Assembly (NCBI GenBank): GCA_046299555.1
Contig: JBKBHS010000001.1
Location: forward strand, 992,001-1,056,000
Origin: CALKJP01 sp046299555
Lineage (GTDB): Bacteria; Bacteroidota; Bacteroidia; JACCXN01
Direction of reading: 5' to 3'
DNA length: 64,000 nucleotides
This document shows, one piece after another, positions 14,846 to 23,936 of the stretch. A program made the translations under genes and the position numbers. The stretch's first letter is position 1; every line of letters starts with the position of its first letter. The notes below the pieces were generated by a model. The model was not told the DNA's origin. It did no database searches and saw nothing but the letters and a program-made list of their open reading frames with translations.

Positions 14846-17131
14846 CTAAATTAATGTAAGTTTTGCAAATTTTAATAGTAATTGTTTATTGCCGACTCCT
14901 TCAAAATTTACAGTTGCTTTTTGATCGGGGAAGTTACCTTCTAATGCAATTACTGTGCCTTTGCCAAAGCGCTCGTGTTGCACACGATTTCCTACTTCAA
15001 GTCTTATAATATTACCATTTCCGGGCGATGGTTTAGTTGTTTGATTTTGATGGTCTATTTTAATTAGTTTTTTGGGTTTATTAAAGGTAGAAAAACTATC
15101 TAATTCACTTTTATCAATAGTGTTCCAAGTATTTCGTTCAAAATTTTCATTTTTTAATGGTGTAACACTAATCGGCATTTCTAAGTGTGTTGCATCAATT
15201 TCATCAATAAATCTACTTGGCTCGCTATGCGTTAAATTTCCCCAACGATAACGGCTTACTGCGTAAGCTAAAAATGCTTGTTTTTTAGCGCGTGTTAAAG
15301 CTACATAAAACAATCTGCGTTCTTCTTCCAGTTCTTCTCGAGAGTATAATGACATTTGAGATGGAAATAAATTTTCTTCCAAACCAACAATAAAAACGTA
15401 TGGAAATTCTAATCCTTTGGCGGAATGTATGGTCATTAGCGAAACATGATCGTTGTTATTTTCATCATCTTTGGTGTCGTTATCGGTTAAAAGAGCAATA
15501 TCTTGGATAAATTCTGTAAGTGTAGGTACGGTTCCATCTGCATTAGGGGTTTCTGCAAATTCTTTAATACCATTTAATAATTCTTCAATGTTTTCATAGC
15601 GACTTACTCCTTCAGGAGTTTTATCGGCATACAATTCTTTTAAAATTCCAGAGTGTGAAGCAATACGATGTGCAAGCTCATAGGCTCCTTCGTTATTTAA
15701 ACCGGAATGAAAACTTTTAATCATGGTAACAAACTCGTTAATCTTAATGCGAGTTGAAGATGCTATGGAAGGAACCGTAAAATCAATCATTTCTACGATT
15801 TCCCAAAGGCTCTTGTTTTGCTCATTGGCTGCAAGAATTATTTTATCAATGCTTGTTTGACCAATGCCTCTTGCCGGGTAATTTATTATACGCTTAAGAG
15901 CTTCTTCATCTTTGGGATTGATGGTTAATCGAAAATAGGCAATTAAATCTTTTATTTCTTTACGTTGATAAAACGATAGTCCGCCATAAATTTTATATGG
16001 AATATTAAGTTTACGTAAGGCTTCTTCCATAGAACGCGATTGAGCATTGGTGCGGTAAAGTATTGCAAAATCTTTATATGAAGCCTGATGGTTTAAATGT
16101 AAATCATTGATATTTCTGGCAACAATTAACCCTTCTTCATTATCAGTTAAGGCTCTAAGAACCTTAATTTTTTCTCCTTTACCATTATCGGTCCAAACAA
16201 CTTTTTTAATTTGGTCTTTATTTTTCCATATCACGCTATTGGCCGCTTCTACAATGGTTTGAGTTGAACGATAATTTTGTTCCAGTTTAAATAATTTTAC
16301 ATCAGGATAATCTTTTTTGAAATTCAAAATATTTTGAATGTTTGCTCCACGAAAAGCATATATACTTTGTGCATCATCACCTACAACACATATGTTTTCA
16401 TGAACGGCAGCCAAACGCTTAACAATAAGGTATTGTGAGTAATTGGTGTCTTGATACTCATCTACCAATATATAACGAAATTTATGTTGATATTTAAGTA
16501 GTACGTCTGCAAAATCACGGAATAGAATATTGGTATTAAATAAAAGATCATCAAAATCCATGGCCCCCGATTTTTTTAAACGATTTTGGTAAGCCATGTA
16601 GATATCACCTATGCGTGGTTTTCCTGCAGAGCGGTCATCGGCCATTATATCGGTATTGTTTATATATGCTGTAGCCGATATTAAATTATTTTTAGCTGAT
16701 GAAATTCTATTGTAAACCGTAGAGGGCTTATACGTTTTATCGTCTAATCCAAATTCTTTAATTATGGTTTTAATTAAATTTTTAGCATCATCAGTATCAT
16801 AAATCGTAAAATTATTGGGGTAACCAAGTTTTTCGGCTTCAAAACGTAGAATACGAGCAAAGATTGAATGAAAGGTGCCCATCCAAATATTTTTAGCTTC
16901 TGATTCACCAACAATTTTTGCGATACGCTCCTTCATTTCTCGGGCAGCTTTATTGGTAAATGTTAATGCTAAAATGTTAAAAGGATCAATTCCTTTTTCA
17001 ATAAGATGAGCAATTCGATAAGTTAAAACTCTTGTTTTGCCGGAACCTGCACCGGCAATCACCATTACCGGGCCTTCTGTATTAAGTACGGCTTCTTTTT
17101 GTACTTCGTTTAGTTCTTGTAAATACTGCAT
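14846..17131 (-). CDS. pcrA: UvrD/PcrA-type ATP-dependent DNA helicase
   Basis: This superfamily 1A helicase unwinds DNA 3' to 5' in repair and in clearing replication conflicts. The 761 residues hold all expected motifs: Q motif LNEVQKEAV, Walker A GAGSGKT at 27-33, motif Ia LTFTNKAAREMKERI, Walker B VDEYQDTN, motif III GDDAQSIYAFRGA, motif IV QNYRST, motif V TIHSAKGLEFPYVF and motif VI YVALTRAKK. The C-terminal tail ends with a short Tudor-like module (VGNRVQHERFGKGTVIALEG) that in PcrA contacts RNA polymerase. The length is a little over the PcrA norm. I use pcrA because of that tail; UvrD is the alternative name. Confidence 0.93.
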   Translation of the reverse strand: MQYLQELNEVQKEAVLNTEGPVMVIAGAGSGKTRVLTYRIAHLIEKGIDPFNILALTFTNKAAREMKERIAKIVGESEAKNIWMGTFHSIFARILRFEAEKLGYPNNFTIYDTDDAKNLIKTIIKEFGLDDKTYKPSTVYNRISSAKNNLISATAYINNTDIMADDRSAGKPRIGDIYMAYQNRLKKSGAMDFDDLLFNTNILFRDFADVLLKYQHKFRYILVDEYQDTNYSQYLIVKRLAAVHENICVVGDDAQSIYAFRGANIQNILNFKKDYPDVKLFKLEQNYRSTQTIVEAANSVIWKNKDQIKKVVWTDNGKGEKIKVLRALTDNEEGLIVARNINDLHLNHQASYKDFAILYRTNAQSRSMEEALRKLNIPYKIYGGLSFYQRKEIKDLIAYFRLTINPKDEEALKRIINYPARGIGQTSIDKIILAANEQNKSLWEIVEMIDFTVPSIASSTRIKINEFVTMIKSFHSGLNNEGAYELAHRIASHSGILKELYADKTPEGVSRYENIEELLNGIKEFAETPNADGTVPTLTEFIQDIALLTDNDTKDDENNNDHVSLMTIHSAKGLEFPYVFIVGLEENLFPSQMSLYSREELEEERRLFYVALTRAKKQAFLAYAVSRYRWGNLTHSEPSRFIDEIDATHLEMPISVTPLKNENFERNTWNTIDKSELDSFSTFNKPKKLIKIDHQNQTTKPSPGNGNIIRLEVGNRVQHERFGKGTVIALEGNFPDQKATVNFEGVGNKQLLLKFAKLTLI

Positions 17132-17154
17132 TTTATGTTTAAGAAAGACAATTG

Positions 17155-17162
17155 CAAATTTA
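17155..17162 (-). promoter_or_regulatory. TAnnTTTG -7 element for the helicase gene
   Basis: On the minus strand the octamer reads TAAATTTG, an exact consensus match, placing transcription start near 17151 with a leader of about 20 bases. No -33 TTG is obvious. Confidence 0.4.
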
Positions 17163-17314
17163 TTATTTTAAATCAGGTTAAAAGGGAGCTGTTGATAGAT
17201 AAATTTTTATTAAGCGTTTAAAATTTAACAATCATGTTAATAACTTTTTTGCTTATTTCTTTAAGGGCTTTTCAGGCTTATAAAAGAAAAGTTTAAAATA
17301 TTTTACGTAAAATG

Positions 17315-17344
17315 TTGATATTTTAAAATTTAATTGTACTTTTG
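17315..17344 (+). promoter_or_regulatory. Promoter of the ribosomal supercluster
   Basis: TTG at 17315-17317, a spacer of 19 bases and TACTTTTG at 17337-17344 match the Bacteroidota TTG-N19-TAnnTTTG promoter completely. Transcription should start near 17348, leaving a leader of about 55 bases before rpsL. It is the best promoter in the window. Confidence 0.8.
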
Positions 17345-17402
17345 CCGTCCCTTAAAACACAAGGTGGGTAAAATCAATTAAAAATTACATATAAATAATA
17401 AT

Positions 17403-17807
17403 ATGCCTACAATTCAACAATTAGTTAGAAAAGGTAGAACTAAAGCGGAAAACAGAAGCAAATCAGCAGCGTTGGATGCATGTCCTCAAAAAAGAGGAGT
17501 ATGTTTAAGAGTTTACACTACAACTCCTAAAAAGCCAAATTCTGCTTTAAGGAAAGTAGCTAAAGTTAGATTAACTAATAAAGTAGAGGTTATTGCATAT
17601 ATTCCGGGTGAAGGACATAATTTGCAAGAACACTCAATCGTATTAGTAAGAGGTGGAAGGGTGAAAGATTTACCTGGTGTTCGTTACCATATTGTTCGTG
17701 GAACTTTAGATACACAAGGTGTAGAAGCAAGAAGACAAAGAAGATCAAAATATGGTGCAAAGCGTCCTAAACCGGGTGCTGCAGCTGCTCCAGCTAAAAA
17801 GAAATAA
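17403..17807 (+). CDS. rpsL: Small-subunit ribosomal protein uS12
   Basis: uS12 sits at the decoding centre. The 134 residues include TTPKKPNSALRKVAKV and VRGGRVKDLPGVRYHIVRG, with the lysines at both streptomycin-resistance positions unchanged. The aspartate that can be methylthiolated is present in VKDLPG. A Pro/Ala/Lys-rich tail (about 120-134) extends the C-terminus, as is usual in this phylum. It is the first gene of the cluster and has no Shine-Dalgarno motif, only an A/T-rich leader. Confidence 0.98.
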   Translation: MPTIQQLVRKGRTKAENRSKSAALDACPQKRGVCLRVYTTTPKKPNSALRKVAKVRLTNKVEVIAYIPGEGHNLQEHSIVLVRGGRVKDLPGVRYHIVRGTLDTQGVEARRQRRSKYGAKRPKPGAAAAPAKKK

Positions 17808-17845
17808 AAATATAAGGCTGATATAAATATTTTTAAGGTAAAACA

Positions 17846-18313
17846 ATGAGAAAAGTAAAAGCCAAAAGAAGACCAGTAACTCCGGATCCAAAATTTAACG
17901 ATGTTTTGGTAAGTCGTTTTGTTAACAATTTAATGATGGAGGGAAAAAAAACAGTTGCATTATCTATTTTCTATGAAGCAATTGAAATAGTTGAAAAGAG
18001 AGCTAATGAAAATGGATTAGAGGTATTTAAAAAAGCCTTAAATAATGTAACGCCTCAAGTAGAAGTTAGAAGCCGTAGAGTTGGTGGTGCAACTTATCAA
18101 ATTCCACAAGAAATTCGCCCAGAAAGAAAAGTTTCAATGGCTATGAAATGGTTGATAGGTTTTGCACGTAAAAGAAACGAAAAGTCTATGGCTAACAAAT
18201 TAGCGGCAGAAATTTTAGCTGCAGCTAAAGAAGAAGGTGCTACATTTAAAAAGAAAGAAGATACCCATCGTATGGCAGAAGCTAATAAAGCATACTCACA
18301 TTTTAGATTTTAA
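17846..18313 (+). CDS. rpsG: Small-subunit ribosomal protein uS7
   Basis: uS7 nucleates assembly of the 30S head and contacts the E-site tRNA. The 155 residues are full length and carry VRSRRVGGATYQIPQEIRP and the C-terminal helix region ending AEANKAYSHFRF. In E. coli it is the autogenous repressor of the str operon; no equivalent leader structure can be seen here. It lies 38 bp after rpsL and 18 bp before fusA. Confidence 0.98.
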   Translation: MRKVKAKRRPVTPDPKFNDVLVSRFVNNLMMEGKKTVALSIFYEAIEIVEKRANENGLEVFKKALNNVTPQVEVRSRRVGGATYQIPQEIRPERKVSMAMKWLIGFARKRNEKSMANKLAAEILAAAKEEGATFKKKEDTHRMAEANKAYSHFRF

Positions 18314-18331
18314 TACATACTACAATAAATT

Positions 18332-20455
18332 ATGGCACACGATTTAAAATATACACGTAACATTGGTATCGCAGCTCATATTGATGCGGGTAAAACAACC
18401 ACAACTGAGCGTATCTTATATTACACAGGTGTAAATCATAAAATTGGAGAAGTACACGATGGAGCAGCTACTATGGACTGGATGGTACAAGAGCAAGAAA
18501 GAGGTATTACCATTACTTCGGCTGCAACAACTTGTTTTTGGAATTATCGTGGAAATAAATATAAAATTAATATCATTGATACGCCCGGACACGTTGATTT
18601 TACTGTTGAAGTTAATCGTTCTTTACGTGTATTAGACGGTCTTGTATTTTTATTTTCTGCCGTTGATGGAGTAGAACCTCAATCCGAAACAAACTGGCGC
18701 CTGGCAGATGGATATAAAGTTTCTCGTATCGGATTTGTTAATAAAATGGACCGTCAAGGTGCGGATTTTCTTGCCGTGTGTCGCCAAGTAAAAGAAATTT
18801 TAGGAGGAAATCCAATTCCCTTACAATTGCCAATAGGAGCAGAAGATAACTTTAAAGGAGTAGTTGATTTGATTAATTTCCGTGGAATGATTTGGAACGA
18901 ACATGATAAAGGTATGACTTATGAAGTAGTTCCAATCCCGGATGATATGTTGGAAGAGGCAAAAGAATATCGCGAAAAACTACTAGAGGCAGTTGCTGAG
19001 TTTGACGAGAGTTTAATGGAAAAATATTTTGAAGATCCTAACTCTATTACCGAAGCTGAAGTTTTATCAGCATTACGTCAAGCATGTATTGCTAATAAAG
19101 TGGTACCAATGGTTTGTGGCTCTTCATTTAAAAATAAGGGAGTTCAAACCATGTTAGACTTAGTAATGGAGTTATTACCAAGTCCACTAGACAAAGATGA
19201 TATAAAAGGAACAAACCCAAATACCGGACAAGAAGAAGTACGTAAACCGGATCCTAAGGAACCTTTCTGTGCTTTAGCATTTAAAATTGCAACCGATCCA
19301 TTTGTTGGTCGTTTATGTTATTTTCGTGCTTATTCAGGTAGATTAGAAGCCGGTTCTTATGTACTAAATACAAGAAGCGGTAATAAAGAACGCATTTCTC
19401 GTTTGTTCCAAATGCATGCAAATAAACAAAATCCAATCGAATACATTGAAGCAGGTGACATTGGGGCAGCAGTTGGATTTAAAGATATTAAAACTGGAGA
19501 TACATTGTGCGATGAAAAACATCCAATTGTATTAGAAGCAATGGTATTCCCTGAACCGGTTATCGGTCTTGCCATTGAGCCAAAAACACAAGCAGATGTT
19601 GATAAACTTGGTATGGCTCTCTCAAAACTTGCTGAAGAAGATCCAACATTCCGTGTTAAAACAGACGAAGAAACTGGTCAAACCATCATTAGCGGAATGG
19701 GAGAGCTTCACTTAGAGATTATTGTAGATCGATTAAAACGCGAATTTAAAGTAGAATGTAATCAAGGAGCTCCTCAGGTAGCGTATAAAGAGGCTATTAC
19801 ATCTACAGTTGAACACAGAGAAGTATTTAAGAAACAAACCGGTGGTAGAGGTAAGTTTGCTGATATTGCAGTGGTTATTTCTCCGGTTGATCCTGATTTT
19901 GTTGTAGATTCTAAAAATGGTGGATTACAATTTGTTAATGAAATTGTGGGTGGAGCTATTCCTAAAGAATTTATACCATCCGTAGAAAAAGGTTTCAGAG
20001 CAGCTATGCAAAATGGTGTCTTAGCAGGATATCCTTTAGATAGTTTAAAAGTAAGGTTAGTTGATGGTTCATTCCATCCTGTTGACTCTGATGCATTATC
20101 CTTCGAGCTTTGTGCTAAAATGGCATATAAAGAAGCACTTAGCAAGGCTAAACCAATCTTGTTGGAGCCTATTATGAAAGTAGAAGTAATTACTCCTGAA
20201 CAAAACATGGGTGATGTAGTAGGCGACTTAAATAAACGTAGAGGACAAATTGAAGGGATGGATTCTAAAGGCTCTGGACAAGTTGTAAAAGCAAAAGTTC
20301 CACTTTCAGAAATGTTTGGTTATGTAACACAGTTACGTACCATTACCTCAGGACGCGCAACTTCTACCATGGAATTTTCTCATTACAGTGAAGCTCCTAA
20401 AAATATTACAGACGAAGTAGTTGCAAAAGTAAAAGGTAAAGCAGAAAAAGTATAA
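18332..20455 (+). CDS. fusA: Translation elongation factor G
   Basis: EF-G is the GTPase that translocates tRNA and mRNA after peptide transfer. The 707 residues have all five domains. G motifs are AHIDAGKTTTTERIL near residue 16, the RGITITSAA switch near 60, DTPGHVDF near 88 and NKMDR near 143. Domain IV has GRGKFADIAVVISP, and the C-terminus keeps the TSGRATSTMEFSHYSEAP element. This is the canonical housekeeping EF-G rather than a recycling-only paralogue, judged from its place between rpsG and rpsJ. The usual proteobacterial neighbour tuf is absent after it. Confidence 0.98.
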   Translation: MAHDLKYTRNIGIAAHIDAGKTTTTERILYYTGVNHKIGEVHDGAATMDWMVQEQERGITITSAATTCFWNYRGNKYKINIIDTPGHVDFTVEVNRSLRVLDGLVFLFSAVDGVEPQSETNWRLADGYKVSRIGFVNKMDRQGADFLAVCRQVKEILGGNPIPLQLPIGAEDNFKGVVDLINFRGMIWNEHDKGMTYEVVPIPDDMLEEAKEYREKLLEAVAEFDESLMEKYFEDPNSITEAEVLSALRQACIANKVVPMVCGSSFKNKGVQTMLDLVMELLPSPLDKDDIKGTNPNTGQEEVRKPDPKEPFCALAFKIATDPFVGRLCYFRAYSGRLEAGSYVLNTRSGNKERISRLFQMHANKQNPIEYIEAGDIGAAVGFKDIKTGDTLCDEKHPIVLEAMVFPEPVIGLAIEPKTQADVDKLGMALSKLAEEDPTFRVKTDEETGQTIISGMGELHLEIIVDRLKREFKVECNQGAPQVAYKEAITSTVEHREVFKKQTGGRGKFADIAVVISPVDPDFVVDSKNGGLQFVNEIVGGAIPKEFIPSVEKGFRAAMQNGVLAGYPLDSLKVRLVDGSFHPVDSDALSFELCAKMAYKEALSKAKPILLEPIMKVEVITPEQNMGDVVGDLNKRRGQIEGMDSKGSGQVVKAKVPLSEMFGYVTQLRTITSGRATSTMEFSHYSEAPKNITDEVVAKVKGKAEKV

Positions 20456-20487
20456 AATATATAATAAACGTTCTTTATAAAATTTAT

Positions 20488-20793
20488 ATGAGTCAGAAAA
20501 TTAGAATAAAACTAAAATCTTACGATTACAATTTAGTTGATAAATCAGCTGAAAAAATTGTAAAAACCGTAAAATTAACCGGAGCAGTGGTTAGTGGTCC
20601 AATTCCATTACCAACCGATAAGAAAATTTACACTGTTTTACGTTCACCACATGTAAATAAAAAATCGCGTGAACAATTTCAGTTATGCTCATACAAAAGA
20701 TTGTTAGATATCTATAATGCTTCGGCAAAAACAGTTGATGCATTAGGTAAATTAGAATTACCAAGTGGAGTTGAAGTTGAAATAAAAGTTTAA
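20488..20793 (+). CDS. rpsJ: Small-subunit ribosomal protein uS10
   Basis: uS10 is part of the 30S head and, as NusE, also acts in transcription antitermination with NusB. The 101 residues contain the family signature GPIPLPTDKKIYTVLRSPHVNKKSREQF. It follows fusA by 32 bp and leads the S10 block. The leader shows no E. coli-like L4-binding hairpin. Confidence 0.97.
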   Translation: MSQKIRIKLKSYDYNLVDKSAEKIVKTVKLTGAVVSGPIPLPTDKKIYTVLRSPHVNKKSREQFQLCSYKRLLDIYNASAKTVDALGKLELPSGVEVEIKV

Positions 20794-20843
20794 GGAACTA
20801 ACTACTTTGATTAAAATTTTAAACATTAATATATAACATTAAC

Positions 20844-21461
20844 ATGTCAGGATTAATTGGTAAAAAAATCGGAATGACCAGCGTGTTTGATGCCTCTGGA
20901 AAAAATATTCCATGCACGGTTATACAGGCAGGTCCTTGCGTAGTAACGCAAGTAAAAACCATTGAGAATGACGGATATGCTGCTCTTCAGTTATCGTATG
21001 ACGAGAAAAAAGAAAAGCATACTTCGGCAGCAATGAAAGGGCATTTTGCCAAAGCTAACACCACTCCTAAAAGAAAATTAGTTGAGTTTAAACACTTCGA
21101 AGAACCTAAAAATCTTGGGGATGTGGTTACTGTTGAAATTTTTAACGAAGGTGAATACGTAGAAGTAGTTGGAACTTCAAAAGGAAAAGGGTTTCAAGGT
21201 GTTGTTAAACGTCATGGATTTAGTGGAGTTGGAATGGGAACTCACGGACAACACAACCGTATGCGCGCTCCCGGTTCAATGGGTGCATCTTCATGGCCAT
21301 CACGCGTTCTAAAAGGTATGAGAATGGCTGGAAGAACCGGTGGAAAAAGAGTTAAAATTCAAAATTTACAAGTGGTAAAAGTTATGCCTGAACAAAACCT
21401 TTTAGTTGTTAAAGGTGCAGTTCCGGGTGCTAAAGGTTCATACGTAATTATAGAAAAGTAA
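20844..21461 (+). CDS. rplC: Large-subunit ribosomal protein uL3
   Basis: uL3 binds the 3' part of 23S rRNA and reaches the peptidyl-transferase centre through a long loop. The 205 residues begin SGLIGKKIGMTSVFD and include the loop signature HGFSGVGMGTHGQHNRMRAPGS, with a Gln in the position that PrmB-type methylases modify. Length and sequence are typical. It follows rpsJ after 50 bp and is separated from rplD by four bases. Confidence 0.97.
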   Translation: MSGLIGKKIGMTSVFDASGKNIPCTVIQAGPCVVTQVKTIENDGYAALQLSYDEKKEKHTSAAMKGHFAKANTTPKRKLVEFKHFEEPKNLGDVVTVEIFNEGEYVEVVGTSKGKGFQGVVKRHGFSGVGMGTHGQHNRMRAPGSMGASSWPSRVLKGMRMAGRTGGKRVKIQNLQVVKVMPEQNLLVVKGAVPGAKGSYVIIEK

Positions 21462-21465
21462 TCAC

Positions 21466-22095
21466 ATGGAATTATCAGTTTTAAATATAAAAGGTAGCGA
21501 CACTAAACGCAAAGCGGTTTTGGTGGATGAAATCTATGGTGTTGAACCAAACGATCATGCAATATATTTAGATGTTAAACAGTATCTTGCTAATCAACGT
21601 CAAGGTACTCATAAATCAAAGCAACGTAACGAAGTATCCGGTTCAACAAGAAAATTACACAAACAAAAAGGTACCGGAGGCTCTCGTAAAGGAAGCATTA
21701 AAAATCCATTATTCAGAGGTGGTGGACGTGTTTTTGGTCCTCAACCAAGAGATTATAGTTTTAAATTAAATAAAAAGGTTAAGCGTTTAGCACGCGTATC
21801 AGCTTTAACCTATAAAGCTCAAAATAACGGTATTGTTGTAGTTGAAGACTTCAATTTTGAAGCACCTAAAACTAAACAATACGTTGAAATTCTAAATAAT
21901 TTAAAATTAAACGATAAAAAAACATTATTAGTTATTGCAGAACCAAATAATAATGTATATTTGTCGTCCCGAAATTTACAGGGGGCAAGAGTTGTAACTG
22001 CTTCAGAATTAAATACTTATGATATTTTAAATGCAAATTATTTAATACTGGCAGAAAGCTCTGTAAAGAAAATTGAAGAGAATTTGTTAAGATAA
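21466..22095 (+). CDS. rplD: Large-subunit ribosomal protein uL4
   Basis: uL4 lines the peptide exit tunnel with its extended loop. The 209 residues contain the loop sequence KQKGTGGSRKGSIKNPLFRGGG (about 64-85), with no insertion or loss at the macrolide-sensitive part, and the downstream Rossmann-like core. It lies four bases after rplC and six before rplW, which implies coupled translation. Confidence 0.97.
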   Translation: MELSVLNIKGSDTKRKAVLVDEIYGVEPNDHAIYLDVKQYLANQRQGTHKSKQRNEVSGSTRKLHKQKGTGGSRKGSIKNPLFRGGGRVFGPQPRDYSFKLNKKVKRLARVSALTYKAQNNGIVVVEDFNFEAPKTKQYVEILNNLKLNDKKTLLVIAEPNNNVYLSSRNLQGARVVTASELNTYDILNANYLILAESSVKKIEENLLR

Positions 22096-22101
22096 TGTAA
22101 A

Positions 22102-22392
22102 ATGGGAGTAATTATTAAGCCGGCAATCACAGAAAAAAATACTGCTGCCACAGAAAAATTCAACCGATATGCATTTATTGTTGACCGTAAGGCAAACAAA
22201 GTGCAAATTAAAAACGAAGTAGAAAAAACCTACGGAGTTAAAGTTGAATCGGTTAATACCATGAACTATGGTAGAGATATAAAAATGAGATATACTAAAA
22301 CCGGTATAATCTCAGGTACTACAAATGCTTATAAAAAAGCAATTGTAACTTTAGTTAAAGGTGATGTAATTGATTTTTATAGCAACATTTAA
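22102..22392 (+). CDS. rplW: Large-subunit ribosomal protein uL23
   Basis: uL23 stands at the tunnel exit and docks trigger factor and SRP. The 96 residues open with IIKPAITEKNTAATEKFNRYAF and have the family pattern VEKTYGVKVESVNTMNYGRD. It is full length and lies between rplD and rplB with gaps of six bases on each side. Confidence 0.96.
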   Translation: MGVIIKPAITEKNTAATEKFNRYAFIVDRKANKVQIKNEVEKTYGVKVESVNTMNYGRDIKMRYTKTGIISGTTNAYKKAIVTLVKGDVIDFYSNI

Positions 22393-22398
22393 TAAAAC

Positions 22399-23223
22399 AT
22401 GGCGGTTAAAAAATTAAGACCATTAACACCCGGTCAAAGAGGTAAAATAAAAGGAACTTTTGAAGAGCTAACTGCTAGTAAGCCTGAAAAAAGCCTTTTA
22501 GTTCCTGTTAAAAAAACAGGTGGTAGAAATTCAGACGGTAAAATGACCATGCGTTATATCGGTGGTGGTCATAAGCGTATGTTTAGATTGATAGACTTTA
22601 AAAGAGATAAACACGATATACCGGCTACCGTAAAAACCATAGAATACGATCCCAACCGTAGTGCACGTATAGCACTTGTGGTGTATAAAGACGGAGAAAA
22701 GAGATACATTATAGCTCCTAATGGTTTAAAAGTTGGACAAACAATTATTTCAGGAAATAACGTAGCACCTGAAATTGGAAATACCTTACCACTTAGTGAA
22801 ATTCCATTAGGAACGCTTATTCATAATATTGAAATGCGTCCAGGACAAGGAGCTAAAATTGCAAGAAGTGCTGGTTCATATGCACAACTTGCAGCTAGAG
22901 ATGGTAAATATGCAGTATTAAAAATGCCATCTGGCGAAACAAGATTAGTTCTATCTTCATGTTTAGCTACAATTGGAACCGTTTCAAATGCTGATCATAA
23001 CTTAGAAAGAAGTGGAAAAGCTGGAAGAAGCAGATGGTTAGGAAGAAGACCTAGAACACGTGCAGTTGCTATGAACCCTGTGGATCATCCAATGGGTGGT
23101 GGTGAAGGTAGAGCATCAGGAGGTCATCCACGTTCAAGAAAAGGTATCAAAGCAAAAGGTTATAAAACACGTGCGGTTAATAAAACTACTAATAAGTATA
23201 TTTTAGAGAGAAGGAAAAAATAA
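22399..23223 (+). CDS. rplB: Large-subunit ribosomal protein uL2
   Basis: uL2 is a core 23S rRNA-binding protein needed for subunit joining and peptidyl transfer. The 274 residues have the central RNA-binding domain (IEYDPNRSARIALVVYKDGEKRY), and the C-terminal segment MNPVDHPMGGGEGRASGGHP with the histidine important for activity. The last residues are strongly basic. The stop codon is two bases from rpsS. Confidence 0.98.
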   Translation: MAVKKLRPLTPGQRGKIKGTFEELTASKPEKSLLVPVKKTGGRNSDGKMTMRYIGGGHKRMFRLIDFKRDKHDIPATVKTIEYDPNRSARIALVVYKDGEKRYIIAPNGLKVGQTIISGNNVAPEIGNTLPLSEIPLGTLIHNIEMRPGQGAKIARSAGSYAQLAARDGKYAVLKMPSGETRLVLSSCLATIGTVSNADHNLERSGKAGRSRWLGRRPRTRAVAMNPVDHPMGGGEGRASGGHPRSRKGIKAKGYKTRAVNKTTNKYILERRKK

Positions 23224-23225
23224 TT

Positions 23226-23504
23226 ATGGCTCGTTCACTTAAAAAAGGTCCATACGTTGACTATAAGCTTGACAGAAAAGTTAAGAAAAACATTGAGTCA
23301 GGTAAAAAAGTAGCAATTAAAACTTGGTCTAGAAGATCAATGATTACACCTGATTTTGTAGGGCAAACATTTGCTGTACACAACGGAAATAAATTTATTC
23401 CGGTATATGTAACCGAAAACATGGTTGGTCATAAACTTGGCGAGTTTGCACCTACCAGAACATGGAGAGGACATGCCGGACAAAAAGATAAAGGTAAAAA
23501 GTAA
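23226..23504 (+). CDS. rpsS: Small-subunit ribosomal protein uS19
   Basis: uS19 lies in the 30S head and contacts uS13 and the A-site finger. The 92 residues carry the family motifs MARSLKKGPYVDYKL, TWSRRSMITPDFVG and VGHKLGEFAPTRTWRGH. The gene starts two bases after rplB. Confidence 0.97.
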   Translation: MARSLKKGPYVDYKLDRKVKKNIESGKKVAIKTWSRRSMITPDFVGQTFAVHNGNKFIPVYVTENMVGHKLGEFAPTRTWRGHAGQKDKGKK

Positions 23505-23523
23505 TTAAAGAAATTAGCCAATT

Positions 23524-23916
23524 ATGGGAGCAAGAAAGCAAAAAGTGGCTGAAGCACGAAAAGAAGCCCTTAAAACAACATACATAGCAAAGTTGAATAA
23601 TTGTCCAACTTCTCCTCGTAAAATGAGATTAGTTGCTGATATGGTTCGCGGGATGGATGTATATAAAGCTTTAAGTTTACTACAATTTACACCAAAAGCA
23701 GCAGCCGGAAGATTGGAAAAATTAATAAGTTCAGCTATTGCTAACTATGAGCAAAAAACAGGTGCAAGTGCTGGTGATTCCAATTTATACATTAAGACTA
23801 TTTATGTTGACAGCGCTAGACAATTAAAACGAGTACAACCTGCTCCACAAGGACGAGCTCATAGAATACGCAAACGTTCAAATCACGTAACAGTTATACT
23901 AGATACAAAAGCATAA
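23524..23916 (+). CDS. rplV: Large-subunit ribosomal protein uL22
   Basis: uL22 spans the large subunit and its hairpin lines the exit tunnel. The 130 residues include CPTSPRKMRLVADMVRGMDV, and the tunnel hairpin QLKRVQPAPQGRAHRIRKRSNH, which shows no insertion. An N-terminal extension of about 15 residues (MGARKQKVAEARKEA) is longer than in E. coli but usual in this phylum. Confidence 0.97.
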   Translation: MGARKQKVAEARKEALKTTYIAKLNNCPTSPRKMRLVADMVRGMDVYKALSLLQFTPKAAAGRLEKLISSAIANYEQKTGASAGDSNLYIKTIYVDSARQLKRVQPAPQGRAHRIRKRSNHVTVILDTKA

Positions 23917-23936
23917 ATTTAAAATTATAAAGAATA

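Noticed and set aside
17403..17807. Streptomycin-resistance change in uS12
   Set aside because: Both lysines in the KKPNSALRK and VKDLPG regions are wild type.
19774..20208. A 144-codon open frame antisense to fusA
   Set aside because: It lies wholly inside the EF-G gene on the other strand, has no leader or known family, and is explained by codon bias of the real gene.
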